Origin: an uncultured Actinomycetes bacterium
GTDB lineage: Bacteria > Actinomycetota > Actinomycetes > Nanopelagicales > Nanopelagicaceae
Assembly: GCA_903893085.1 (NCBI GenBank)
Contig: CAITKS010000217.1
Span: 1-10,761 of the forward strand
Direction: 5' to 3'
Length of the DNA stretch: 10,761 nt
The position numbers and the translations under genes are program-made. A model generated the notes under the pieces. That model was not told the DNA's origin and made no database searches. It saw only the letters and a program-made list of their open reading frames with translations. Below are positions 1 through 9,285 of the stretch, one piece after another. Position 1 is the stretch's first letter; every line of letters begins with the position of its first letter.

Positions 1-467
1 ACTGCACCGAAACCATCGCCTACATAAACATCCGCCAAGGTTGCTAACTCTTTAGCAAGTTCTGAACGCTCTGATTCTTCTTTCGAAGTTTCGGCGGCTT
101 CAAAACGAATATTTTCCAGCAACAAAACTTGACCGGCCTGAAGCGCACTCGCTTTAGCTCTTACATCCGCACCAGTTACAGCGCCGGCAAAAATAACTTC
201 TGTTCCAAGAAGTTCTGCTAATCGCAGCGCAACGGGGGCCAATGAAAGTTCAGGCTTTACTTCACCTTTTGGTCGGCCAAGATGTGCCGCAATTACGATG
301 CTTGCTCCATTTGCTAGGAGAGTTTTGATAGTCGGCAGCGAGGCACGAATGCGTCCATCATCTGTGATCGCACCATTTTTCAAAGGAACATTTAAATCAC
401 AGCGAAGAAATACTCGCTTGCCGGCTACATCAAAATTTTGCAGCGTACCTGTTGCAGAATTAGCCAT
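1..467 (-). CDS. pgk: Phosphoglycerate kinase, partial (3' end beyond the left edge)
   Basis: Phosphoglycerate kinase transfers the acyl phosphate of 1,3-bisphosphoglycerate to ADP, making ATP and 3-phosphoglycerate in cytoplasmic glycolysis. The first 155 codons are present, and the frame is open to the left edge. They cover most of the N-terminal, 3-phosphoglycerate-binding domain. Visible family motifs are VFLRCDLNVPL near residues 19-29, DDGRIRASLPTI near 36-47, the basic HLGRPKG near 62-68, and LLENIRF near 116-122. The last readable segment, DVYVGDGFGA, replaces the common VNDAFG; a DGFG form is usual in Actinomycetota. The start is ATG, 5 nt after the gap stop codon. I see no good Shine-Dalgarno sequence next to it, so translation is probably coupled to gap. 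About 60% of the protein, including the ATP-binding C-terminal domain, lies outside the window. tpi would be the expected next gene. Confidence 0.95.
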   Translation of the reverse strand, partial: MANSATGTLQNFDVAGKRVFLRCDLNVPLKNGAITDDGRIRASLPTIKTLLANGASIVIAAHLGRPKGEVKPELSLAPVALRLAELLGTEVIFAGAVTGADVRAKASALQAGQVLLLENIRFEAAETSKEESERSELAKELATLADVYVGDGFGA

Positions 468-472
468 TTATA

Positions 473-1586
<1,114 letters not shown>

Positions 1587-1593
1587 TAACCTT

Positions 1594-1609
1594 ACCAGCC
1601 GCAACTGGT
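1594..1609. repeat. Small stem-loop ACCAG ... CTGGT after whiA
   Basis: Five-bp arms at 1594-1598 and 1605-1609 enclose a 6-nt loop. It lies about 30 nt past the whiA stop codon in transcription direction. A weak RNA hairpin is possible, but no U-run follows, so termination is not supported. Confidence 0.25.
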
Positions 1610-1637
1610 TACTTATGCGTAAACCTAAGCGTGCAGC

Positions 1638-2615
1638 TCAGTTCAGCAGATCGGGCGAGAGGCCCGCTTCAGTATCTGGGATACCAAGTTCTCCGGCTCG
1701 CTTATCTGCCATTGCAAGAAGTCGACGAATACGACCTGCGATTGCATCCTTAGTCATTGGTGGAGATGCAAGCGATCCTAATTCTTCAAGGCTTGCTTGA
1801 CCATGGCTGATGCGTAGTTCGCCCGCCTCTTTCAAATGATCGGGAATCTGCGGACCTAAAATTTCCATTGCGCGTTGTACGCGAGCAGCGGCTGCAACTG
1901 CAGCACGTGCCGAACGACGTAAATTTGCATCATCAAAATTTGCTAGACGATTTGCCGTTGCGCGAACTTCTCGTCGCATACGTCGTTCTTCCCAAGCCAA
2001 GACACTTTCATGCGCACCTAATCGAGTCAGTAAAACTCCGATGGCATCGCCATCAGGAATGACTACACGATCAACACCGCGAACCTCTCGCGCTTTCGCA
2101 GTTATTCCGAGACGTCGCGCTGCACCGACTAAAGCAAGCGCTGCTTCTGGTCCTGGGCAAGTAATTTCAAGTGAAGAAGAGCGACCAGGTTCTGTTAGTG
2201 ATCCATGGGCAACAAATGCTCCGCGCCAAGCCGCTTCAGCATCGCAAATATTGGCCGCTACTACTTGAGGTGGAAGGCCACGTACTGGGCGACCATTGCT
2301 ATCGATTAAGCCAGTCTGACGAGCCAGTGAATCACCGGCTTCAATAACGCGCACAACATAGCGACTGCCTTTGCGCAAACCGCTCGATGATAGAACTGCG
2401 AGATCGCTATCGTGGCCGTAAATATCTGCAATATCTTTCTTCAGTCTGCGCGCACTCTGTGAAGTATCTAATTCGACTTCGATGACAACCTTTCCGGCTG
2501 CAATGTGCAGTCCACCAGCGAAGCGCAGAAGTGAGGAAACTTCGGCTTTGCGGCAGCAAGGCTTGGTAACTGAGAGCCGACTGAGCTCATCTTTTACCGC
2601 TGCTGTCATTGCCAT
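1638..2615 (-). CDS. whiA: WhiA, LAGLIDADG-like and helix-turn-helix regulator (DUF199 family)
   Basis: WhiA is a DNA-binding protein of Gram-positive bacteria. In Streptomyces it works with WhiB to switch aerial hyphae to septation; in non-sporulating relatives it is tied to cell division and chromosome segregation. The 325 residues show the conserved N-terminus [14 protein letters not shown] and the [18 protein letters not shown] segment (residues 20-37). This begins the LAGLIDADG homing-endonuclease-like fold, which lacks nuclease activity in this family. A conserved region follows around [18 protein letters not shown] (195-212). The C-terminal helix-turn-helix lies near 263-303, including [22 protein letters not shown] chose the ATG at 2615 rather than the in-frame TTG at 2627 because actinobacterial WhiA begins at MAMTAAV, and GGTTGGA lies 7 nt upstream of this ATG. 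The TTG choice would add four residues (MDNP) and overlap yvcK. The gene starts 4 nt after the yvcK stop, so co-translation is likely. Confidence 0.95.
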   Translation of the reverse strand: MAMTAAVKDELSRLSVTKPCCRKAEVSSLLRFAGGLHIAAGKVVIEVELDTSQSARRLKKDIADIYGHDSDLAVLSSSGLRKGSRYVVRVIEAGDSLARQTGLIDSNGRPVRGLPPQVVAANICDAEAAWRGAFVAHGSLTEPGRSSSLEITCPGPEAALALVGAARRLGITAKAREVRGVDRVVIPDGDAIGVLLTRLGAHESVLAWEERRMRREVRATANRLANFDDANLRRSARAAVAAAARVQRAMEILGPQIPDHLKEAGELRISHGQASLEELGSLASPPMTKDAIAGRIRRLLAMADKRAGELGIPDTEAGLSPDLLN

Positions 2616-2619
2616 GGGG

Positions 2620-3588
2620 TTATCCAACCAGCATTTCGCGAGCCATGTGTGCCAAAAGCGAGGTCAATTTTCGAGAATCGTGATGAATTAGCGCACCATC
2701 ATCGCGTAAATCGGCAACAACTAACTCTCCACCTGTACTTGAAAGATATTTCTCGATCTCATTGTCCTGACCAACCAAACTTTCATCGGCGATAATGTAA
2801 TCAAAGCGAAGACTGGGTGCGTATTGACGCAAAATTTCAATATGTTCAATCGGGGTGTATCCGGCGTATTCACCAGGATTTATTGCCGATGCATTAGAAG
2901 CCGACGAATCTAGATTTAATATTAAAAACTTCTTAGCTTTACTGGCAATTAGCGCATCTCGTTGTTGCGGGACCAACAAATGCGGCAGAACGCTGGAGAA
3001 CCAAGAGCCTGGCCCCATCACGATCCAGTCCGCTTCCGCAATCGCAGTTATCGACTCGTTTCTTGCTGCTGGATTTTCTGGGTGCAAACGCAGTGATTCC
3101 AGCCGCCCTTTTGCTGTTGCTACTTGCACTTGACCTTTAACAATAAAACGTCCAGTTGAGTTAGTAAATGTTGCTTCGATATCCAGTGGTTCCTGCGACA
3201 TCGGCAAAACGCGACCAATAACTTTCAAAAGTGAACCAACTCGATCTAAACCCGAGACGGGATCTTCACCTTTATTCCACAGTGCAGCGAGTAATAGATT
3301 GCCGACTGCATGGCCATTTAACTCGCCTTCGCTCTGAAATCGATATTGCATTATTTGCGCCCAACTGCGGCCCCATTCATCGTCGGCACATAGAGCAGCG
3401 AGTGCCATACGTAAATCACCTGGCGGATAAATAGAAAACTCTTCACGTAGTCGACCACTTGATCCGCCGTTATCTGCAACCGTAACAATTGCAGTGATAT
3501 CGGAAGTTATGCCACGCAACGCAGAGAGTGTTGCAGCGAGGCCATGTCCCCCACCAAGTGCAACTACTCGCGGATTTCGTCCACTCAT
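2620..3588 (-). CDS. yvcK: YvcK/GlmR/CuvA-family protein (CofD-like fold, UDP-sugar binding)
   Basis: The family resembles the 2-phospho-L-lactate transferase CofD in fold but is not a cofactor F420 enzyme. In Bacillus the homologue GlmR binds UDP-GlcNAc and stimulates GlmS, feeding peptidoglycan precursor synthesis; in mycobacteria CuvA sits at growth sites and is needed for normal envelope growth. The 322 residues carry the N-terminal nucleotide-binding loop ALGGGHG (10-16), [12 protein letters not shown] (37-48), PPGDLR (55-60), [12 protein letters not shown] (92-103) and [16 protein letters not shown] (191-206). The segment [22 protein letters not shown] (225-246) looks a few residues longer than the form I remember for the family, but I cannot align it here. 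The ATG start overlaps the rapZ stop as ATGA, and AGGT stands 5 nt upstream. No signal peptide or membrane segment is visible, so the protein should be cytoplasmic. The context between rapZ and whiA is the standard one. Confidence 0.95.
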   Translation of the reverse strand: MSGRNPRVVALGGGHGLAATLSALRGITSDITAIVTVADNGGSSGRLREEFSIYPPGDLRMALAALCADDEWGRSWAQIMQYRFQSEGELNGHAVGNLLLAALWNKGEDPVSGLDRVGSLLKVIGRVLPMSQEPLDIEATFTNSTGRFIVKGQVQVATAKGRLESLRLHPENPAARNESITAIAEADWIVMGPGSWFSSVLPHLLVPQQRDALIASKAKKFLILNLDSSASNASAINPGEYAGYTPIEHIEILRQYAPSLRFDYIIADESLVGQDNEIEKYLSSTGGELVVADLRDDGALIHHDSRKLTSLLAHMAREMLVG

Positions 3589-4454
3589 TCACGACCTACA
3601 TCACGATGCGTCGCGTGCGCTGAAATCTCAATCTCGGTTAAGTCTTGTGAAAGTTGGCGGGCAATTTCTTCAGCAATTGCAACGCTGCGATGTTTGCCTC
3701 CTGTGCAACCGATAGCAATCGTCACGTACTTCTTGCCTTCGCGAAGGTAGCCGGGCATCATCTGACGGATTACAGCAACGTAACTTGCCACGAATTCGGT
3801 TACACCTTCGCTGGTCAATACTTTAGAAGAAACTTGCGGAGTTAAACCTGTTAGCGGGCGTAGTTCAGGTATCCAGTGTGGATTTGGGATGAAGCGGCAA
3901 TCTAAGACCAAGTCAGAGTCAACTGGTATTCCATATTTATATCCAAAAGATAGAACATTGATACGAATTGCATCCAACATTCCTGCAGAAAAGATCTCAC
4001 CAACTCGCTTCTCGAGTTGGTGGACGTTTAAGTTAGAAGTATCGATAACTACATCTGCTTGGGATCGAAGTTCTTCTAGTTTGGCACGTTCACGTTCGAT
4101 GCCATCAACGATGCGATCTTTGGCCTGTAACGGATGCGGACGACGAGTTGATTCAAAGCGCTGGACCAGAGATTGATCGGTAGCATCAAGAAATAAAAGT
4201 CGGAATGCAACGCCACTGGATTTCAGAGTTTGCAAAGAGTTATTTAGAGCATCGAAGAATTTTCCACCACGGACATCTACTACAACGGCTAAGGAAGCTG
4301 ATTCCGAACCACTTGTTTGCACCGCAAGTTCTGGAAGTAAAGCAGGCGGTAAGTTATCAACCACATACCAACCTAAATCCTCTAAAGCGTGCGCCACAGT
4401 GGAACGTCCTGCTCCTGACATTCCGGTGACGATCAATAACTCTTTCGTGGCCAT
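3585..4454 (-). CDS. rapZ: RapZ (YvcJ) family P-loop nucleotide-binding protein
   Basis: In Escherichia coli RapZ senses glucosamine-6-phosphate and directs decay of the GlmZ small RNA, setting GlmS levels. In Gram-positive bacteria the homologue (YvcJ) is a nucleotide-binding protein whose target is less clear, and no GlmZ is known in Actinomycetota. The 289-residue length is typical. The P-loop is GMSGAGRST (residues 11-19), with Arg17 where the Walker Lys is expected; I recall GAGR as common in actinobacterial members. Other landmarks are VVDNLPPALLP (31-41), VVDVRGGKFFD (58-68), RRPHPL (104-109), SFGYKYGIPVD (169-179), DCRFIPNPHW (185-194) and IAIGCTGGKHRSV (247-259). The last belongs to the C-terminal metabolite/RNA-binding domain, with Cys250 and His255. 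The start is ATG, with only a weak Shine-Dalgarno (an AGG 13 nt away). It follows a 13-codon frame ending 2 nt before it. The stop overlaps the yvcK start by 4 nt. Confidence 0.96.
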   Translation of the reverse strand: MATKELLIVTGMSGAGRSTVAHALEDLGWYVVDNLPPALLPELAVQTSGSESASLAVVVDVRGGKFFDALNNSLQTLKSSGVAFRLLFLDATDQSLVQRFESTRRPHPLQAKDRIVDGIERERAKLEELRSQADVVIDTSNLNVHQLEKRVGEIFSAGMLDAIRINVLSFGYKYGIPVDSDLVLDCRFIPNPHWIPELRPLTGLTPQVSSKVLTSEGVTEFVASYVAVIRQMMPGYLREGKKYVTIAIGCTGGKHRSVAIAEEIARQLSQDLTEIEISAHATHRDVGRE

Positions 4455-4456
4455 GG

Positions 4457-4498
4457 CTATATTCTGCCTGCCTTGTCAAGGATCTGTGATTGCCTCAT
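4457..4498 (-). CDS. Possible 13-residue micro-ORF bridging uvrC and rapZ
   Basis: An ATG overlaps the uvrC stop as ATGA, opens a 13-codon frame (MRQSQILDKAGRI) and ends at TAG, two bases before the rapZ ATG. GGTGA, a good match to the anti-Shine-Dalgarno sequence, stands 6 nt upstream of this ATG inside the last uvrC codons. The frame would carry ribosomes from uvrC directly to rapZ, which lacks a strong site of its own. The peptide resembles nothing I recognise. A frame this short is easily produced by chance in a 40-nt gap, so the call is tentative. Confidence 0.25.
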   Translation of the reverse strand: MRQSQILDKAGRI

Positions 4499-6411
4499 AG
4501 AATTTCACCGGTCTGCATATCTACAGCAACTAAGCCCTGTTCGCGTTGTAAATGTACAAAGATTATTTCTGCAATCTTTTCGCCGATTCCAGGAGTCATG
4601 GCTAGATCGGCCAATGATGCTTTGCGAAGGGCGGCAACAGAGCCGAATCTCTCAAGTAACGCTGCTCTGCGAGCCTGTCCCATTTGTGGAATCTCATCAA
4701 GTACAGATTCCAACATGACTTTGGAACGGCGAGATCTGTGAAAGGTGATTGCAAAGCGATGCGCCTCGTCACGAATGCGTTGCAACAAGTACATTCCTTC
4801 ACTGGTGCGCGGCAGGATTAACGGATCACTTTCTCGTGGCCTCCAAACTTCTTCCAAGCGCTTAGCCAAACCGCATAAAGCAATATCAGTGATTCCCAAT
4901 TCATCCAACGCACGTTGCGCCGCGGCAACTTGCGGGGCTCCTCCATCAACAACAATTAGTTGTGGCGGATAGGAGAACTTACTTAACTTGCCCCCAATTG
5001 CGGCGACATCACTTTCATCAACTGCGCGATCGTTTAGTAAGCGCTTCATACGTCGAGTAATTACTTGATGCATCGCCCTAGTGTCATCGTTAGCATCAGT
5101 GGTATCAATTATAAATCGACGATACTCGCTCTTCTTGGCCATGCCATCTTCGAAAACCACCATAGATGCAACAACGGAAGTTCCGGATATATTTGAAATA
5201 TCGAAGCATTCAATGCGAAGAGGGGTTCGCTTTAATTCGAGCTGTTCTTCGATTTCAAGCAGCGCTTTGCCACTTACTGCTGCATCAGTAGCCCGCTTAC
5301 TCAAGAATTGGATAAGTGCGTAATGCGCATTTCGATCGACGGTTTGTAGGAGTTCCACTTTTTCTCCACGTTGCGGAACCTTTATAGAAACTCGTGCCCC
5401 TCTTAGTTCGCTAAGCCAAGCCTCCAGTGCCACTTGGTCAGCCGGTTCGCGATTTAGATAAATCTCGTTAGGGATGTCTGCAGGAGCGGCTCCGTTATAG
5501 ATAGAGAAAAATAGCGATGCGACTTGATCATCACCTTCCAGGGCACGTTCTTGATCAACAATCCAAGAGCGTGATCCTTTTATTGAGCCGCGACGAACCA
5601 TAAAGATAGAACCAGCAGCATGCAAACCTTCTTCGTGAATTGAAATGAAGTCTCCATCTAATTCATCAGAAAGATTACCTTGCGTCGATCTCTGTGCCTT
5701 TTCAAATGATTCAATCTGATCGCGGATACGTGCTGCGCGTTCAAATTCTTCACGATCAGATGCAGCGTCCATTTCGGTGCGAAGTGTAGGCAAGATATCT
5801 TCCATGCCCTTCTCCATAAAAGCATCAAGCTTTAGTGCAATATCGCGATGTTCGGCAGGAGTTACCCAACCAACACAAGGGGCGGCACACTTTCCGATAT
5901 CTCCCAGTAAGCACTGTCTTTTGCTGCGCTTTGCGCGTTGAAAATTACCCTCGCTGCAAGAGCGAACCGGGAAGACTTTTAGAAGAACTTCGTAGGTATT
6001 GCGCAGCGCCCAGGCATTTGTATATGGTCCAAAGTATTTAAGGCCAGGTCGCTTTTCCTTACGCGTAATAAAGATCCGAGGAAACTCATCTTGTAGCGAG
6101 ATTGCTAAGTATGGATAAGACTTATCGTCCTTAAACTGCACGTTGTACGTTGGTTGATACTGCTTGATCCAAGAGAATTCCAGCGCCAAAGCTTCAAGCT
6201 CTGTTCCAACAATCGTCCAATCAACGCGAACAGCCTCGTTAACCATACGATGTGTTTTTCGAGCGAGATTTGATCCAAAATAAGTAGTTAAGCGATTCTT
6301 TAGATTCTTTGCCTTACCAACGTAAATGACTTTATCTTTTCCGTTATAGAAACGGTACACGCCCGGAAGTTCAGGGATCTCCTTAGGGCGATAACTTGCT
6401 GGATCGGCCAT
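4495..6411 (-). CDS. uvrC: UvrC, excinuclease ABC subunit C
   Basis: UvrC is the dual nuclease of nucleotide excision repair. It joins the UvrB-DNA complex and cuts the damaged strand on both sides of the lesion. The 638 residues show all expected domains. The N-terminal GIY-YIG nuclease (about 14-95) has GVY 17-19, IYVG 29-32 with Tyr30, Arg40, and Glu78 in ALEFSWIK; it makes the 3' cut. Four cysteines, C152, C167, C175 and C179, match the iron-sulphur ligands described for E. coli UvrC. A UVR motif (about 207-238) contacts UvrB. The RNase H-like nuclease for the 5' cut has Asp404 in ECFDISNISG, Asp489 in VVDGG and His558 in FHRSRR. The tandem helix-hairpin-helix DNA-binding region is near 570-620. 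The ATG follows the uvrA TAA with no gap and has no clear Shine-Dalgarno, so reinitiation after uvrA is likely. Confidence 0.98.
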   Translation of the reverse strand: MADPASYRPKEIPELPGVYRFYNGKDKVIYVGKAKNLKNRLTTYFGSNLARKTHRMVNEAVRVDWTIVGTELEALALEFSWIKQYQPTYNVQFKDDKSYPYLAISLQDEFPRIFITRKEKRPGLKYFGPYTNAWALRNTYEVLLKVFPVRSCSEGNFQRAKRSKRQCLLGDIGKCAAPCVGWVTPAEHRDIALKLDAFMEKGMEDILPTLRTEMDAASDREEFERAARIRDQIESFEKAQRSTQGNLSDELDGDFISIHEEGLHAAGSIFMVRRGSIKGSRSWIVDQERALEGDDQVASLFFSIYNGAAPADIPNEIYLNREPADQVALEAWLSELRGARVSIKVPQRGEKVELLQTVDRNAHYALIQFLSKRATDAAVSGKALLEIEEQLELKRTPLRIECFDISNISGTSVVASMVVFEDGMAKKSEYRRFIIDTTDANDDTRAMHQVITRRMKRLLNDRAVDESDVAAIGGKLSKFSYPPQLIVVDGGAPQVAAAQRALDELGITDIALCGLAKRLEEVWRPRESDPLILPRTSEGMYLLQRIRDEAHRFAITFHRSRRSKVMLESVLDEIPQMGQARRAALLERFGSVAALRKASLADLAMTPGIGEKIAEIIFVHLQREQGLVAVDMQTGEIL

Positions 6412-9285
6412 TTACTTAACGGCAGCTTTTTTCTTAACTGGAGTGCGATTACTAGCAAGGATTTCAGCTAGGTACTGACCCGTATAACTTGCCTTAACCT
6501 TGGCAACTTCTTCAGGTGTACCTTCGGCTACAACTTCTCCCCCACGGAAGCCACCTTCTGGTCCCATATCAATTACCCAATCAGATGACTTAATAACATC
6601 AAGGTTGTGTTCAATCACAACCACGGTATTTCCAGAGTCGACCAGACGACTTAAGACTCCGAGTAATTTGCTGACATCCTCAAAGTGCAAACCTGTGGTT
6701 GGCTCATCAAGTACATAGATAGTTCTGCCAGTTGAACGCCGTTGTAGTTCGGTCGCTAACTTAACGCGCTGCGCTTCTCCACCTGAGAGAGTCGGTGCTG
6801 ACTGGCCAAGGCGGACATACCCAAGACCAACATCACAAAGTGTCTTTAAGTAACGGGCAATAGTTGGTACAGACTCGAAGAAAGTATGCGCAATTTCTAT
6901 CGGCATATTTAGTACTTCTGCAATCGTTTTACCCTTGTAATGCACTTCAAGTGTTTCGCGGTTATAACGTGCGCCATGGCAGACTTCGCAAGGAACATAA
7001 ACATCGGGCAAAAAGTTCATCTCGATTGTTATGGTTCCATCACCAGAGCAGTTCTCACAACGTCCACCTTTGACGTTAAATGAGAAGCGACCTTGTTGGT
7101 ACCCCCGCACCTTAGCTTCAGTTGTTTCAGCGAACAGGGCACGTACTTTATCGAACACACCCGTATAAGTTGCTGGGTTAGATCTCGGTGTGCGACCAAT
7201 CGGGGATTGGTCTACGTGAACTACCTTATCTAATTGATCAACACCAGTGACTGTGCGATGTCGACCTGGAACCAATCGTGCACCATTTAACTTGTTGGCA
7301 AGTGTTGTATACAGAATGTCATTTACTAAGGTTGATTTTCCAGATCCACTTACGCCAGTGACTGAAACAAAAACTCCTAGTGGAATATCAACTTCAACAT
7401 CCTTTAAGTTATTCTCTTTTGCACCCTTAATGACTAATTTACGCTTTGGATCAATTGGTCGACGCTTTTCAGGGATTGCGATGGATTTTCTGCCCGACAG
7501 ATAAGCACCCGTGATTGACTCTTTAGAATCGATTAGATCCTGATAAGAACCAGAGACAACAACCTTGCCACCGTGTTCGCCGGCACCAGGACCGATATCA
7601 ACAATCCAATCGGCGGTACGAATCGTCTCTTCATCGTGCTCAACAACTATCAGCGTGTTTCCAAGATCGCGCAGACGTGTAAGAGTCTCAATTAATCGTC
7701 GGTTATCGCGTTGATGAAGGCCAATACTTGGCTCATCAAGAACATAGAGCACTCCAACCAATCCGGAACCGATCTGTGTTGCCAGGCGAATGCGTTGGGC
7801 TTCCCCACCTGAAAGTGTTGCAGCAGGTCGTGCAAGGGATAAGTAATCAAGACCGACATCTAATAAGAAACCCAGACGAGCGTTAACTTCTTTCATTACA
7901 CGTTCGGCGATCTGAGCCTCACGGGCATTTAGCGAGATTGATTTTAGGAATTCAGCGCATTCTGAGATCGATAATTCACAGATTTCGGAGATGTTCTTAT
8001 CTCCGACAGTTACTGCAAGAACTTCTGGTTTTAAGCGGGCGCCATTGCAGATGTTGCAAGGGATTTGCCGCATGTAAGACTCGTACTTTTCACGAGAATA
8101 ATCGCTATCGGTCTCATCGTGTTTGCGATGAATGAAAGGAATAACTCCTTCAAAGCCTGAGGAGTAATTGCGGACGCGGCCATAACGGTTCTTATACTTA
8201 ACGTGAACTTCATACTCAAAACCATTGAGAATCGCTTCCTTGGCTTTTACAGAAAGTTTCTTCCAAGGGTTATCTAGCGAAAATTTTACTTCTTCCGAGA
8301 GCGCTTCAAGAAGGCGCAAGAAATACTCGGATGTGTGACCGCTCGCCCAAGGTGCAATCGCCCCTTCATAAATTGAAAGATTGTCATCTGGAATTATCAA
8401 CTCTTCATCTACTTCTAACTTTGTTCCGATACCTGAGCATTCCGGGCATGCACCAAAAGGTGAGTTAAATGAGAATGACCGTGGTTCGAGCTCTTCGAAA
8501 GACAGGTTGCAATCATGGCAGGCTAGATGCTCACTGTAGGTGCGCTCTTTCTCTGCACCCTTAGAGTCCACAAAATCCAAAAGTACGATGCCACTTGCTA
8601 AGCGCAGGGCCGTTTCTATCGAATCGGTTAAACGAGACTTTGACTCAGCCTTTGCGGTAAGACGGTCGACGACAACTTCAATCGTGTGCTTCTCTTGTTT
8701 TTTCAACTTTGGTGGTTCAGAAAGAGAAATAGTTTCGCCATCGACTCGCGCACGTGAATATCCTTGCGTTACAAGTTCGGCGAATAGATCAACAAATTCG
8801 CCTTTACGTTCGCGGATTACTGGAGCGAGCACTTGAAATTTTGTTGAAGCAGGCATAGTCAGGATTTGATCAACGATTTGCTGTGGGCTTTGTCGAGAAA
8901 CAGCCTTGCTGCACTTAGGACAGTGTGGTCGTCCCGCGCGCGCGAAAAGCAAGCGTAGATAGTCATAAACTTCGGTAATAGTTCCTACGGTCGAACGCGG
9001 ATTTCGGTTTGTTGATTTCTGATCGATAGAGACTGCAGGCGAAAGACCTTCTATGAAATCTACATCTGGCTTATCCATCTGCCCCAAGAACTGACGCGCA
9101 TAGGCTGAGAGTGATTCCACGTAACGACGCTGACCTTCAGCGAAAATAGTGTCAAAGGCTAGTGAAGATTTTCCAGAACCTGAAAGTCCGGTAAAGACAA
9201 TTAGCGCCTCACGAGGAAGTTCAATTGAGACATCTCTTAGGTTATGTTCGCGCGCACCACGAACGATTAACTTATCGATACTCAA
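6412..9285 (-). CDS. uvrA: UvrA, excinuclease ABC subunit A (damage-recognition ATPase)
   Basis: UvrA dimers scan DNA for bulky lesions, load UvrB and then leave. The 957 residues contain two ABC-type ATPase modules. Module 1 has Walker A GLSGSGKS (33-40), signature LSGGEAQ (491-497) and Walker B LYVLDEPS (513-520). Module 2 has Walker A GVSGSGKS (644-651), LSGGEAQ (833-839) and Walker B IYVLDEPT (856-863). Six CxxC pairs (122/125, 256/259, 280/283, 410/413, 743/746, 766/769) supply the zinc modules, including the C-terminal zinc finger that discriminates damaged DNA. The UvrB-binding and insertion domains fall between Walker A1 and signature 1. The tail is lysine-rich (VKKKAAVK). The start is TTG directly after the uvrB TAA. 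It gives the family N-terminus ([16 protein letters not shown]), no ATG or GTG is available there, and GAGGCGGGA precedes it. All catalytic motifs are intact, so the protein should be functional. Confidence 0.98.
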   Translation of the reverse strand: MSIDKLIVRGAREHNLRDVSIELPREALIVFTGLSGSGKSSLAFDTIFAEGQRRYVESLSAYARQFLGQMDKPDVDFIEGLSPAVSIDQKSTNRNPRSTVGTITEVYDYLRLLFARAGRPHCPKCSKAVSRQSPQQIVDQILTMPASTKFQVLAPVIRERKGEFVDLFAELVTQGYSRARVDGETISLSEPPKLKKQEKHTIEVVVDRLTAKAESKSRLTDSIETALRLASGIVLLDFVDSKGAEKERTYSEHLACHDCNLSFEELEPRSFSFNSPFGACPECSGIGTKLEVDEELIIPDDNLSIYEGAIAPWASGHTSEYFLRLLEALSEEVKFSLDNPWKKLSVKAKEAILNGFEYEVHVKYKNRYGRVRNYSSGFEGVIPFIHRKHDETDSDYSREKYESYMRQIPCNICNGARLKPEVLAVTVGDKNISEICELSISECAEFLKSISLNAREAQIAERVMKEVNARLGFLLDVGLDYLSLARPAATLSGGEAQRIRLATQIGSGLVGVLYVLDEPSIGLHQRDNRRLIETLTRLRDLGNTLIVVEHDEETIRTADWIVDIGPGAGEHGGKVVVSGSYQDLIDSKESITGAYLSGRKSIAIPEKRRPIDPKRKLVIKGAKENNLKDVEVDIPLGVFVSVTGVSGSGKSTLVNDILYTTLANKLNGARLVPGRHRTVTGVDQLDKVVHVDQSPIGRTPRSNPATYTGVFDKVRALFAETTEAKVRGYQQGRFSFNVKGGRCENCSGDGTITIEMNFLPDVYVPCEVCHGARYNRETLEVHYKGKTIAEVLNMPIEIAHTFFESVPTIARYLKTLCDVGLGYVRLGQSAPTLSGGEAQRVKLATELQRRSTGRTIYVLDEPTTGLHFEDVSKLLGVLSRLVDSGNTVVVIEHNLDVIKSSDWVIDMGPEGGFRGGEVVAEGTPEEVAKVKASYTGQYLAEILASNRTPVKKKAAVK

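Noticed and set aside
2616..2627. TTG at 2627 as the whiA start
   Set aside because: It would add MDNP before the conserved [11 protein letters not shown]-terminus and has no properly spaced ribosome site. The ATG at 2615 has both the conserved start and a GGTTGGA upstream.
4474..4479. Perfect TTGACA on the minus strand just before rapZ, suggesting a promoter
   Set aside because: The only -10-like partner (TATAGC) is 12 nt away, far short of the 16-18 nt needed, and nothing suitable lies at the right distance.
8540..8836. 98-codon plus-strand open frame
   Set aside because: It is antisense to well-conserved uvrA sequence, with no recognisable protein features. It is a reading-frame shadow.
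8935..8944. CGCGCGCGCG run
   Set aside because: It encodes part of the conserved FARAGR segment of UvrA. The alternating bases come from Ala/Arg codons rather than a functional repeat.
9241..9263. GTTC...GAAC inverted elements near the uvrA start as a LexA-type box
   Set aside because: Orientation and spacing do not fit the actinobacterial GAAC-N4-GTTC type, and the site is inside coding sequence. The true uvrB promoter is off the window.
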